From DATBGO01 sp050011895 (GTDB lineage Bacteria; Actinomycetota; Actinomycetes; Streptosporangiales; Streptosporangiaceae): a stretch of DNA of 64,000 nt. Shown one piece after another: positions 33,026-41,636 of this stretch. The stretch spans positions 1 through 64,000 of the forward strand of contig JBEKIF010000020.1 of the NCBI GenBank assembly GCA_050011895.1. The letters run 5' to 3'. Below the pieces are notes generated by a model that saw nothing but the letters and a program-made list of their open reading frames with translations, had not been told where the DNA came from and ran no database searches. The translations under genes and the position numbers were made by a program. Positions within the stretch are counted from its first letter, which is position 1. Every line of letters starts with the position of its first letter.

Positions 33026-34180
33026 TCAGCCGACCCGGGCGGCGGCAGCCGCCGGTGCGACGTCAAGGAAGCGCGGCGCCGCCCAGCCCCGGCTGGCGTA
33101 AGCCGCGCGCACATCGGCCCGGATTTGCCGGGCCTGCCGGACCGGTGCCAGCACGATGACCGAGCCGCCGGACCCGCCGCCCATCATCCGCGCGCCCAGC
33201 GCCCCGGCGCTGAGCACCGCCTCAACCGTGATGTCCGCGGCCGGCCAGGACACCTCGAAGTCGTCGCGCAGCGACCGGTGCGAGTCGGTCAGCAGCGCGC
33301 CGCAGGCGGCAAGCTCACCAGCCCGCAGCAGCCGGACAGCCTCCTCGACCCGGCAGTTCTCGGTCGCGACATGCCTCGCTCGGCGCCGCAGGACCGGATC
33401 GCTGGGCCAGCCGGCCGGCCCCGGACCGTCCGTTAGGCCTCGCAACGAAGCCAAGCCGAGTGCCTGGGCCGCCTGCTCGCACTCGCGGCGCCGGTCGGCA
33501 TAGCTGCCGTCGGCGAGCACGTGCCGTACCGCGGTATCGATGATCAGGAACGCCGTCCCGGCTGCGGCTGGATCAAGCGGCACGGCGGTCATGGCCCCGG
33601 ACTGGCAGTCGATCAGCAAGGCGCTGCCCGCCTGGCAGAGCAGCGACGCCGACTGGTCCATGATCCCGCACGGCATGCCGGCGAATTCGTTCTCAGCACG
33701 CTGCGCCAGGGTCACAAGCCCGGCCCGCGGCACGCGCAGCCCGGCGAGGTCGGTCAGGGCGAGTGCCACCGCGCACTCAAGCGCCGCCGACGATGACAGG
33801 CCGGCTCCCAGCGGGAGATCGGAGTCGATGGCCACCCTGGCCCCCGCGATCTGGTGCCCGGCCGCGCCCAGCGCCCAGGCGATCCCGGCGGGATAGGCCG
33901 CCCATCCGGTTACCGAGCCGGGGCGCAGTCCGCTGAGGCGCACCGCTACCGCGGCGTCCGGCGCCTGGCGGGAGCGGAGTTCCAGGATGTCATCGTCCCG
34001 GCACGCGGCGGCGGCGAAGGTGCCCAGGCCGATCGCGAACGGCAGGACAAGCCCGTCGTTGTAGTCGGTGTGCTCGCCGATCAGGTTGGCCCGGCCTGGT
34101 GCGCGCCAGACGCCATCAGGAGCGGCTCCATAGCACTCGCGAAACCATGCCGCCGCGTCGGCACTGCCCGCTTCCCTCAC
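33026..34180 (-). CDS. galK: Galactokinase
   Basis: This 384-residue GHMP kinase phosphorylates galactose at C1, the first step of the Leloir pathway. Signature stretches are GRANLIGEHTDYNDGLVLP (galactokinase motif), LPLGAGLSSSAALECAVAL (ATP loop), the catalytic-region AGMPCGIMDQSASL, and the C-terminal GARMMGGGSGGSVIVL. The GTG start has GGGAGG just upstream. No galT, galE or transporter gene is adjacent, so the pathway must be completed elsewhere. It may share a transcript with neither flank, since an intergenic palindrome separates it from xylB. Confidence 0.95.
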   Translation of the reverse strand: MREAGSADAAAWFRECYGAAPDGVWRAPGRANLIGEHTDYNDGLVLPFAIGLGTFAAAACRDDDILELRSRQAPDAAVAVRLSGLRPGSVTGWAAYPAGIAWALGAAGHQIAGARVAIDSDLPLGAGLSSSAALECAVALALTDLAGLRVPRAGLVTLAQRAENEFAGMPCGIMDQSASLLCQAGSALLIDCQSGAMTAVPLDPAAAGTAFLIIDTAVRHVLADGSYADRRRECEQAAQALGLASLRGLTDGPGPAGWPSDPVLRRRARHVATENCRVEEAVRLLRAGELAACGALLTDSHRSLRDDFEVSWPAADITVEAVLSAGALGARMMGGGSGGSVIVLAPVRQARQIRADVRAAYASRGWAAPRFLDVAPAAAAARVG

Positions 34181-34252
34181 CCCGCCTCCCGGAGCATTCT
34201 CGCGGGCCGGCGTGCCGGGCTGGCGCGGCGGGACCGGCCAGCCCGGCAGCGC

Positions 34253-35341
34253 CTATGCCCGGTGCGCGCCGGTTACCGGCTCGCCGACCGGCCCCAGGCG
34301 CCTGCGCCTGCTCCTTAGCACCAGCACCGTCGCCGCGGCCAGCACCAGCAGGATCAGGACCACGGCCATGACGGGCTTGGCAGGGAACCCGCCGCCCCCG
34401 CCACCGATGGCGGTGAAGGCGAGGCTCGCATGCTCGCTGTGCGAGAACACCCCGCTCTGCAGGCTGACCGCCGCCTGCCACGGCCCGGCCGGCAGCTTCG
34501 CCGGGAGCACCACGGGGACAGGAAACGACTGGCCGGGCGCGATGACCGTCGGGGTGGCGGCGAAGGGGCCCGCCCGCAGCCCGTCGGATTTGCTGGTCAG
34601 GGTGAGCGTCCCGGTGAGGCTCAGCGCGAGGCCGCCGGTGTTGTGCACCTCGACGCTGGCCACCTTGGCACCGTTTCGCGCGATGGTCCCGGACACCGCG
34701 CCAAGCGCGAAGCTGGTCGGCGGCCCGCCGCCTGGCCCGACCGCCAGGTAGATCCGGATACCGACCCGGTTGACCAGCGTGACGTTCGCGTGGCGCCCGT
34801 GCATGACACTGGACCCCTGGGCCCAGATGACCCCGTACTGCTCCCCCTCGGGCGCCTGCCGCGGCACCCGGACAGTCACCTTGAACTCCTGGCTGTGGTG
34901 AGGCTTGAGGCGGACTACCGGATGGTTCACCCGGAACCAGGTGGTCAGCTGGTTCTGCGCGTACTGGCGGTTGGCGGGCAGGAACTGGCCTCCCCTGATG
35001 ACCGCGGCCGCCGCGTAGATGCGGAGCCTGACCTCCGTCGTCCCGAGATTGCTCACCCCGACCACCCAGTGCCTGACCGCGCCCGGGTGCAGGCTGTCGA
35101 TGATCTCGGTCCGTGCCCGGGGATTGTTGCGCTCGCTGATCGGCGCCTGTACCAGCCGGATCCCGAAGTTGGCCTGCGGGGGCGGTGACGAAGAGATGGG
35201 CGTGGCGTGCTGGGCCGGCCCCGATGCGGCCTGGGTAGCCTCGGCAGCGCCGGTCGCCGCCCGGGCCGTGCCGGTGGCCGCCGCGGCCGGAACCGTGGCG
35301 GCCAGCGCCAGCACTGCCAGCAGTCGCTGGAGTACCATCAT
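34253..35341 (-). CDS. DUF916-like exported protein with C-terminal membrane anchor
   Basis: This 362-residue surface protein has an N-terminal signal helix (LLAVLALAATVPAAAATG), an immunoglobulin-like ectodomain with the DUF916 pattern (FGIRLVQAP, NPRARTEIIDSLHPGAVRHWVVGVSNLG, then FKVTVRVPRQAPEGEQYGVIWA), a second Ig-like part, and a C-terminal helix (VMAVVLILLVLAAATVLVL) with an Arg-rich stop. In Firmicutes, DUF916 proteins work with WxL proteins in cell-surface complexes. Here a WxL-like secreted protein is encoded 9 nt upstream, so the pair probably forms an envelope-bound complex. Confidence 0.78.
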   Translation of the reverse strand: MMVLQRLLAVLALAATVPAAAATGTARAATGAAEATQAASGPAQHATPISSSPPPQANFGIRLVQAPISERNNPRARTEIIDSLHPGAVRHWVVGVSNLGTTEVRLRIYAAAAVIRGGQFLPANRQYAQNQLTTWFRVNHPVVRLKPHHSQEFKVTVRVPRQAPEGEQYGVIWAQGSSVMHGRHANVTLVNRVGIRIYLAVGPGGGPPTSFALGAVSGTIARNGAKVASVEVHNTGGLALSLTGTLTLTSKSDGLRAGPFAATPTVIAPGQSFPVPVVLPAKLPAGPWQAAVSLQSGVFSHSEHASLAFTAIGGGGGGFPAKPVMAVVLILLVLAAATVLVLRSRRRRLGPVGEPVTGAHRA

Positions 35342-35350
35342 CGGCCTGGC

Positions 35351-35965
35351 TCAGGTGCCCGTGACGGAGTGCTCGATCGTGCCGGTGTAGAGCCCTGCCG
35401 GAGACCCGTCCAGGGTCACCGTGATGACCGGATCCCATACGACGCTGGTGTCACCGAACAGGGACCCGCCGCTGAACGCGGTAAAGGTACCGGCGCTAGC
35501 AGGGAAATCGGTCGCAGACCCCGCGGTGAACGTGCCCGTGCCCGGCCCGCTGGGGATGCAGTCAGTACCGGTGGGTGATGTGCCGACGGCGCAGGAAGTC
35601 CCTGGGTTGTAGTTGATGTTGCCGTTGGGGATCGTGGTGGTCCCCGTAGTCCCCGTGCCGCTGATTGTGAAGGGGGACGTTATCGCGACGGTGGTGGTCC
35701 AGGAGCCGTCGTCCGGCGCTGTCCCATCCGTCACCGTGACGTCGCCAAGGCTGTTGGACAGCGTCCCTGCGGTGGTGTCCGCCGAGCCGAGGTCGGCGGT
35801 GGCCGGCGTGGTGATCGACAGCACTCCTATGCTGCCGATCGTGAACGAGGTGGAGGTGTCGCCGATCGGGCTAATTGCCGCTAAGGCGGCTGGCGCCGAC
35901 CCCATCGTCACCGCGGCCGCGGCCGCGGCCGCCGTCGCTATGGTCGTAAAGAGCGCTCTGCGCAC
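35351..35965 (-). CDS. Secreted WxL-like surface protein
   Basis: This protein of about 204 residues has a signal peptide (Ala-rich helix ending around APAALAA) and a mature part dominated by Thr/Ser/Gly beta strands. The stretch LGDVTVTDGTAPDDGSWTT recalls the V-D-x-R-G-x-x-x-W core of WxL-like domains, and a disulfide is possible (TSCAVG, TDCIPS). The end is TVTLDGSPAGLYTGTIEHSVTGT, a typical last strand. The GTG at 35965 keeps only the signal peptide; GTG at 35998 would add 11 residues. It starts the two-gene surface operon and has a structured leader about 110 nt upstream. Confidence 0.72.
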   Translation of the reverse strand: MRRALFTTIATAAAAAAAVTMGSAPAALAAISPIGDTSTSFTIGSIGVLSITTPATADLGSADTTAGTLSNSLGDVTVTDGTAPDDGSWTTTVAITSPFTISGTGTTGTTTIPNGNINYNPGTSCAVGTSPTGTDCIPSGPGTGTFTAGSATDFPASAGTFTAFSGGSLFGDTSVVWDPVITVTLDGSPAGLYTGTIEHSVTGT

Positions 35966-36075
35966 ATTTCCCCCGAGAGTGCTTGCGCCTGGCAGCACAG
36001 GCGCCAGCCAGGCATGATTACCGTGAGTACCCAGACCTTAACCGTCCGTCACGTTCCGTGGTCAGCCATTCGCGG

Positions 36076-36185
36076 CAAGTCTCCCCGCCGGGGTTCGGCT
36101 GCGAGCGAGAGGCGAGACTTGTACCGGATTAGGTGGGGACATTAAGGACATTAGGCAACCGCCGGGTCCACAAACCCGGTACAAG
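36076..36185 (-). promoter_or_regulatory. Candidate structured leader with two mutually exclusive hairpins
   Basis: On the plus strand, CAAGTCTC (36076-36083) pairs with GAGACTTG (36114-36121), while CTTGTACCGG (36118-36127) pairs perfectly with CCGGTACAAG (36176-36185). The shared CTTG can join only one stem at a time. An inner CCGGGT/ACCCGG stem adds a third option. In minus-strand RNA it lies about 110 nt before the secreted-protein start and after the DUF4193 gene. It could be an attenuator, riboswitch or mobile-element scar. The rest of 36186-36439 shows nothing else I can support. Confidence 0.4.
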
Positions 36186-36439
36186 CAGCGAGCCTCCCCG
36201 CCGACGGCTCGTTCCGGTCCCTAACCAGGCTGCTCCGTGGCGGGCGGGTCTCAATCGGGCGGATCGCCGTGCTGCGCTGAGGCAGGCGTCAGCGACCACC
36301 GGACGGCAACCACACAGCTGCCAGCCCGGTGCGCAGACGCGCGCTGCACGGCCAGGAACCGCGCACGCGGCCCTCCCGGGTACCGCCGCCGTTGGCCACG
36401 TTCCTGGCCGCGGGCAGCTCAGCAGTCATCCCGGCCAGC

Positions 36440-36739
36440 TCAGGCCGCGCACTCCCGGCAGACAAGCTGGCCGCCGCGGGTCTCCGCGAGCTGGCTCCTG
36501 TGGTGCACGAGGAAACAGCTAGAGCAGGTGAACTCGTCGGCCTGGCGCGGGATCACCCGGAACGAGAGTTCCTCGTTCGATAGGTCAGCGCCTGGCAGCT
36601 CAAGCGACTCGGCCACATCGTCAGGGTCGATATCGATCGCTGTGGATGATTTGTCCATCCGGCGGGCCTGTAGCTCCTGCAGGCTGTCCTCGGTGAGCTC
36701 GTCGTCTGTCTTCCTCGGGCTGTCGTAGTCGGTAGCCAT
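36440..36739 (-). CDS. DUF4193 family protein
   Basis: This 99-residue actinobacterial protein of the DUF4193 family starts MATDYDSPRKTDDELTEDSL. It has an acidic middle (IDIDPDDVAESLELPGADLSNEELS) and ends in a zinc-ribbon-like CSSC and CREC pair with histidines between them (FLVHHRSQLAETRG). Members are widespread and usually abundant, and resemble small transcription-associated factors; the function is not established. The ATG at 36739 has GGAGGGG about 12 nt upstream. The gene diverges from the pseudokinase gene. Confidence 0.92.
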   Translation of the reverse strand: MATDYDSPRKTDDELTEDSLQELQARRMDKSSTAIDIDPDDVAESLELPGADLSNEELSFRVIPRQADEFTCSSCFLVHHRSQLAETRGGQLVCRECAA

Positions 36740-37031
36740 CTGGCCCTTACCCCTCCATCTTTCTTCGCCTCGTCGCGCGGATGTAACGCTCGGGGAGGCT
36801 CGGTTGTGCCCGATTCCGGCGGGGAATTCTGTCACGTCCCGGCGTCAGGTACACGTAGCGGGTCGCTACTTTGGTTCGTGTCGCCGCCAGAGCCCCCCCG
36901 TGGCGCATGTGGCGCCGCCTATGTCTGTACCCATCGGTAACTTGCTCGATCACAGCCGGCTGCCGGCACAACGTGCGTATGGTACGAACCGCACCTCATC
37001 CCGGTCCTGCAGGACCTCGCGGAGACGATGT

Positions 37032-38345
37032 ATGCCCAATGTCGCGCCGTTGCATGCCAACGACCCCAGGCGCGTCGGCCACTACCGGCTGACCGGGCGT
37101 ATCGCGGCGATGCCCGCCGAGGGGTCGATTTTCCTGGCTGCCACGGCCAACGGCAACCGGGTCACCGTCACCTTGCTCGCCGCTGACTCGACGCAAAACG
37201 GCGCGGCCAGAGACAGGTTTACCGCGGAGGGCAGGGCCGCCCGGCGGGTCGCGCCGTACTGCACGGCGCGGATCATCGATGCAGGCCTCGACAATGGCGT
37301 TCCCTACCTGGTGCGCGAGTACGTCGCCGGACCGTCGCTGGCCGAGTTCGTCGCCGCTGAGGGACCTCGCAAGGACAGCAGCCTGGCGGCACTGGCCATG
37401 GGAACCGCGACCGGGCTAGCCGCCATCCACCAGGCCGGGCTTGTGCATGGCCAGTTCGGGCCGGAGCACGTAGTGCTGGGGGCAAGCGGACCGCGGGTCG
37501 TCGGGTTCGGCATCACGCCGCCATACGGGACCGCTACGCCCGCCGCCGACATGCTGGCCTGGGCACGCACGATCCTGTTCGCCGCAACGGGCCGCTCCGG
37601 GGCCGGCGGCGGGGACCTGGCGAAGCTCGGCGATCCGCTGCGCGGACTCGTCGCCCGCTGCATGGGCCAGGACCCGTCCGGCCGACTGTCCGCCCGGTCA
37701 GTCGTGCTCGAGCTTCTCGGCACTGACGATCCGCCGGACAACCCGCTCGCGGAGGGGTCGCGGCTGGCCGTCCGGGCGGCGTTCCAGCCGCCCGCCGGGC
37801 ATCCGGACCGAGCATCGCAGCCGACATCCCGCCGGTCCAGGGCCATCTGGTGGGCGGTCGGGATCCTTGCCTGCGTGCTGGCGATCGCTGTCGCCGCCCA
37901 CGTACTGCAGAACCAGAGCGCAAGTCCGCCCGCCTCGACCAACGGAGCGTCGGCCGCTCAGCTGCCTGCGGGTGCTTCGGGCACCGGCCGGGCGGCGTCC
38001 GCGACGCCGACGCCCCCCGCAGCGCCGATCCCGGCGTCCCTGGCCGGGTCCTGGTCGGGCCAGGCCAAGCAGCAGGCCGACGTCTTCAGCGTGCACGTCA
38101 ACCTGGCGACGGGCGCCACCTCCGGCGAGATCCACTACACGGGCACGGCGTTCACGTGCACCGGGCGGCTCAGCCTGGTGTCTAACGCGGGCGGTGTCGT
38201 GACCATGCGTCAGGGGATCATCGTAGGGCAGAACACCTGCGCCAACGGGACAGTCACGCTCCGGCCAGAGCCGTCGGGCTCGCTGCAATTCACGTTCACT
38301 GGCGCCGCGGGGCCGGAGGCCAACGGCAGCCTTACGAAGTCCTAG
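37032..38345 (+). CDS. Membrane-anchored pseudokinase with extracellular domain
   Basis: This 437-residue protein has the architecture of a bacterial Ser/Thr kinase: a kinase-like domain (about 15-240), a TM helix (about 277-300), a low-complexity linker and an extracytoplasmic beta-rich domain of about 100 residues with two Cys. The kinase residues are lost. The glycine loop is absent (GRIAAMPAEGS), the VAIK Lys is missing (VTVTLLA), HGDVKPxN reads VHGQFGPEHVV, and DFG reads VVGFGI. It is therefore a pseudokinase, perhaps binding a partner or peptidoglycan signal. GGAG precedes the ATG by 9 nt. Confidence 0.85.
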   Translation: MPNVAPLHANDPRRVGHYRLTGRIAAMPAEGSIFLAATANGNRVTVTLLAADSTQNGAARDRFTAEGRAARRVAPYCTARIIDAGLDNGVPYLVREYVAGPSLAEFVAAEGPRKDSSLAALAMGTATGLAAIHQAGLVHGQFGPEHVVLGASGPRVVGFGITPPYGTATPAADMLAWARTILFAATGRSGAGGGDLAKLGDPLRGLVARCMGQDPSGRLSARSVVLELLGTDDPPDNPLAEGSRLAVRAAFQPPAGHPDRASQPTSRRSRAIWWAVGILACVLAIAVAAHVLQNQSASPPASTNGASAAQLPAGASGTGRAASATPTPPAAPIPASLAGSWSGQAKQQADVFSVHVNLATGATSGEIHYTGTAFTCTGRLSLVSNAGGVVTMRQGIIVGQNTCANGTVTLRPEPSGSLQFTFTGAAGPEANGSLTKS

Positions 38346-38390
38346 CCGACACCGTAGTACCAGCCGACACCGTACGAGCCGACACCGGCG

Positions 38391-39206
38391 TCAGCCGTCC
38401 CGTTCCGCGTCCAGGCCGGCCAGCAGGTCATGCAGTTCGCCGAAGAGGCCGGGCCCGGCCGCGAGCGTCATCGACGGTCCGGCCGCCTGGCCGTGCAGGC
38501 CGGCGACCTGCGCACCGGCCTCCCTGGCGATCAGGCCGCCCGCCGCGATATCCCAGTAGTTCACGCCGCGTTCGTAGTACGCGTCGACGTGCCCAGTAGC
38601 CAGCGAGCACATGTCGACCGCGCACGATCCGCCGCGCCTGATGTCGCGAACGGCGGGCAGCACCGCGCTGAGCACCTCGCCCTGCACACGGCGCCGCCGC
38701 GCGTCGTACCCGAAACCCGTCGCCACGAGCGCCTGGCCCAGCTGGACCTGCCGGTTGCAGTACAGCCGGACCGGCGCGGAGCCAGCGCCCCGCAGCCACG
38801 CGCCGCCGCCAAGCACCGCGCTGAACTCCTCGTGGCGCTCCGGTACCACGACAGCGCCCGCCACTATCGAGCCGCCCGCTTCCGCACCGATGCTGACGGC
38901 CCAATCAGGCAGGCCGTACAGGTAGTTGACGGTCCCGTCCAGCGGGTCCACGATCCACCGCACCGCCGCACCCTGGCCGGTCTCGCCGCCCTCTTCGCCA
39001 AGGATCGCGTCGCCAGGCCGGACAGCCGCGATCATCTTCCTGATCAGCCGTTCCGCGGCACGGTCCATCTCAGTGACGACATCGGTGGGGCTCGACTTGG
39101 TGGCCACCACGGCGGGGCCACCGCCACGGCGCCGCTCGGCCAGCAGCCGACCGGCGGCCCCCGCGGCCTGCCGCGCTAGGTTGAGCAGCTCACCGGGGTC
39201 AGCCAT
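38391..39206 (-). CDS. Inositol-monophosphatase family protein
   Basis: This 271-residue Mg2+-dependent phosphatase of the IMPase/FBPase superfamily has metal-site motifs ILGEEGGE, WIVDPLDGTVNYLYG (DPxDGT) and NYWDIAAGGLIAREAGA, all intact. Relatives dephosphorylate inositol-1-phosphate, histidinol-phosphate or related sugars. The ATG overlaps the ferrochelatase stop (TGATG), so it is co-translated with hemH. The neighbouring heme gene does not by itself identify the substrate. Three short repeats of AGCCGACACCG sit between it and the convergent pseudokinase gene. Confidence 0.9.
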   Translation of the reverse strand: MADPGELLNLARQAAGAAGRLLAERRRGGGPAVVATKSSPTDVVTEMDRAAERLIRKMIAAVRPGDAILGEEGGETGQGAAVRWIVDPLDGTVNYLYGLPDWAVSIGAEAGGSIVAGAVVVPERHEEFSAVLGGGAWLRGAGSAPVRLYCNRQVQLGQALVATGFGYDARRRRVQGEVLSAVLPAVRDIRRGGSCAVDMCSLATGHVDAYYERGVNYWDIAAGGLIAREAGAQVAGLHGQAAGPSMTLAAGPGLFGELHDLLAGLDAERDG

Positions 39207-40246
39207 CAAGCCGCTCCGGAACCGGCGGCCGGGCGGCCCGAGCCGCAGCACCAGGCTGTGCAGAGGTCCCCAGCTAGCCGGGGACTGCCTAGCGCGCGGG
39301 GGGGCAATCCCTCAAGCTGCTCCCGCACGAGCTCAGTGACCAGGGCAGCGAAACGAGGATCCGGGCCCGGTGTCGCCGCTCTGGCCAGCGCGATACCCAG
39401 CTGCAGTGCCGTCTGCGCCGCCTCGACATCGAGGTCGTACCGTACCTCCAGGTGATCAGATATGAAACCCACAGGAACCAGGACAACAGCCCGGGATCCG
39501 GACTGCGCGAGCTCGCCGATGCAGTCAAGGACGTCGGGGCCGAGCCACGGCTGGGACGGCGGGCCGCTCCGGCTCTGGTAGGCCAGCCGCCAAGACCTCG
39601 CCGTGACGCGCTCGGCGACCAGCCGCGAGGCCTCTGTCAGCTGCGCCTGGTAGGCACCGCCGCTCGGCCCGCTCGCCGCCGCCATCGCGGCCGGAATGCT
39701 GTGCGCGGTGAAGACCAGGTCGGCGTCGCGGCGGACGGCCGCTGGCAGCGATTCGATCGCCGCGGCAGTGGCGTCGGCGAGCGGCTCGATGAAACCGGGG
39801 TGGTTGAAGTACGGGCGCAGCTTGTCGATCCGCGGCGCGCCGTCTCCCACCAGCGCCCTGGCCCGCGCGATGTCGTCAAGGTACTGACGGCAGCTGGAAA
39901 ATGAGCTGTAGGCGGCGGTCACGAAGGCAACCGCGGACCGCACACCGTCTGCCGCCATGGCCGCAACGGTGTCGGTCAGGTAGGGATCCCAGTTCCTGTT
40001 GCCCCAGTAGAGGGGCAAGTTAATTCCGCTGGCGGCGAAGTCCTTCTCGACCGCCGCGAGCAGGTCCCTGCACTGCTGGTTGATGGGGCTGACACCGCCG
40101 AATAGGTAGTAGTGATCGGCCACCTGCGCTAGCCGGGCGGCCGGGATGCCACGCCCGCGGGTGACATTCTCCAGGAACGGGATCACGTCACGGCGGGCCT
40201 CGGGGCCACCGAAGGAGACGAGCAGGAAGGCGTCGTAGCTCGGCAT
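39206..40246 (-). CDS. Ferrochelatase (coproporphyrin type)
   Basis: This 346-residue chelatase inserts Fe(II) into a porphyrin. In Actinobacteria the substrate is coproporphyrin III (CpfC). It begins MPSYDAFLLVSFGGPEARRDV, has VTRGRGIP, the active-site His in VFTAHSIP, and the Glu-containing FISDHLEVRYDLD. C-terminal CTAWCCGSG and an internal Cys (SSCRQYLD) are positioned like the [2Fe-2S] ligands of mycobacterial ferrochelatases, so a cluster is likely. The start overlaps no other gene. The phosphatase gene follows with a TGATG junction. No other heme genes are adjacent. Confidence 0.94.
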   Translation of the reverse strand: MPSYDAFLLVSFGGPEARRDVIPFLENVTRGRGIPAARLAQVADHYYLFGGVSPINQQCRDLLAAVEKDFAASGINLPLYWGNRNWDPYLTDTVAAMAADGVRSAVAFVTAAYSSFSSCRQYLDDIARARALVGDGAPRIDKLRPYFNHPGFIEPLADATAAAIESLPAAVRRDADLVFTAHSIPAAMAAASGPSGGAYQAQLTEASRLVAERVTARSWRLAYQSRSGPPSQPWLGPDVLDCIGELAQSGSRAVVLVPVGFISDHLEVRYDLDVEAAQTALQLGIALARAATPGPDPRFAALVTELVREQLEGLPPRALGSPRLAGDLCTAWCCGSGRPAAGSGAA

Positions 40247-40337
40247 ACCACCATCCAACCAGCAGGGGCCGACACCCCGGGCCGAGATCGCGGTGCGGCC
40301 CGGCCGGGCGGCAGCCGCGCGGCACTGCCAGCCGGGC

Positions 40338-41498
40338 TCAGCTGTAGTCGGTGGCGTACTGCCCGGCCAGCGCCAGCACCTCGCTGACGTACCAGTTGGC
40401 GTGGTTGTAGTCGAAGATCGCGCCAGCCAGCGACCGGCCGCCGGCCGCTGCGCCGTCCGCGCACAGCAGCCTCGCCGCCGATGGCACCGCGTCGTAGGGG
40501 TTCATGATGTCCGGCAGGCCGGTCTGGCCGAACCCGTCGGTGCCCCAGATCTTCCAGGTGGACGGCAGGAACTGCATAGGGCCGAGCGCGCCAGCGCTTG
40601 ACGGCCCGACGTTGGTACCGTCGGCGCTCTCGATCTGGCCGATGGCGGCCAGGACCGTCCAGGACAGCCCAGGGCAGTACCGAGCGGCTGACGCCTTGAA
40701 CAGCTCAAGGTAGGTACTGGGCAGCCCGCTGCTTGGCACGCTGGCGGTCGGCAGCTGTTGCTGGCGCAGGCTCTCGATCCGTGCGGTTGCCCCCAGAATC
40801 GCCCTGACCTCGGCCGTCAGCGCGGTCATGCTCGCGCCAGGCGCGCTGATCAGCGCTGCGACCTGGTGCACCAGGCCGAGCTTGCGCGAGGTGGCGCTGT
40901 CGACCACCAGGTCCACGCCCGCGACGCCCAGCGATGCCGCAGCGCCGAACGTCACCGGCTGCCTGCTGGCGGCGGCCAGCTCGTAGGAACCGCCCAGGCG
41001 CAGGCCGAGCCTGGAGCGCGCGGTCGGCGACGCCACGAACCCGCCGTCGGCCAGCGTGGTCCACAGCGCCTGGTCGGAGGCCGTGCGCAGCGGCACCCAA
41101 GAGCGGAACTGAGCCGGATTCACGCCGATGACGCTGGCGGGGCGGCCGCCCGCAGTAATCTCCGCGCCATCAAACACGATCATGTTCCGGACGTCGGCGG
41201 TCTTGCCCAGGCTGGTGATCTGGCGGGAGGTCAGCCCGGCCGGCGCCACGACCAGCAGATCCGGCAGGATGATCCGCCGGAATGTCGTGCTGGCACGCAC
41301 CTGGGCAGCCGTCCGGACGGCCGCGGCACCGGATGGCCCTGCGGCCACGCCGCCAGGAATCACCATCGTGTGCGCGGTACCGCTCGCACCCGAGGCGAGC
41401 AGCACGAACGCCGCGCAGGCTACGTTCCGACATGCTGGCGCCGCGCCACCGGAGGCGACGGTGACGCGTGGTGCCCTGCGCCAATTGAGAGGTCCCAT
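40338..41498 (-). CDS. Exported lytic transglycosylase (SLT-type) protein
   Basis: This 386-residue protein has a signal helix (ACRNVACAAFVLLASGASG). It then has a middle domain of about 190 residues of unknown role, and a C-terminal SLT transglycosylase domain: LSWTVLAAIGQIESADGTN (catalytic Glu in QIES), SSAGALGPMQFLPSTWKIWG and FDYNHANWYVSEVL. It should cleave the MurNAc-GlcNAc bond in peptidoglycan. The start is uncertain: the ATG at 41498 has a close GGGAG, and a longer form to 41573 exists. It diverges from the MFS gene. Confidence 0.86.
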   Translation of the reverse strand: MGPLNWRRAPRVTVASGGAAPACRNVACAAFVLLASGASGTAHTMVIPGGVAAGPSGAAAVRTAAQVRASTTFRRIILPDLLVVAPAGLTSRQITSLGKTADVRNMIVFDGAEITAGGRPASVIGVNPAQFRSWVPLRTASDQALWTTLADGGFVASPTARSRLGLRLGGSYELAAASRQPVTFGAAASLGVAGVDLVVDSATSRKLGLVHQVAALISAPGASMTALTAEVRAILGATARIESLRQQQLPTASVPSSGLPSTYLELFKASAARYCPGLSWTVLAAIGQIESADGTNVGPSSAGALGPMQFLPSTWKIWGTDGFGQTGLPDIMNPYDAVPSAARLLCADGAAAGGRSLAGAIFDYNHANWYVSEVLALAGQYATDYS

Positions 41499-41636
41499 TG
41501 CGCTCCCAACTGTAACTGGCGCCAGTTCCGCGCCGACGAGGCCGGTCGCCGCCGGGGCCGAAAACCTTGTCACCCGGGTATACGGTCGTAGCGGAGGTTG
41601 GCGTTGGCGCAGGTTGAGTGCGGGGAACGGGCAACC

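Noticed and set aside
36133..36522. Plus-strand frame across the intergenic region
   Set aside because: It is Arg/Gly/Pro-rich, lacks a ribosome-binding site, and runs antisense into the DUF4193 gene.
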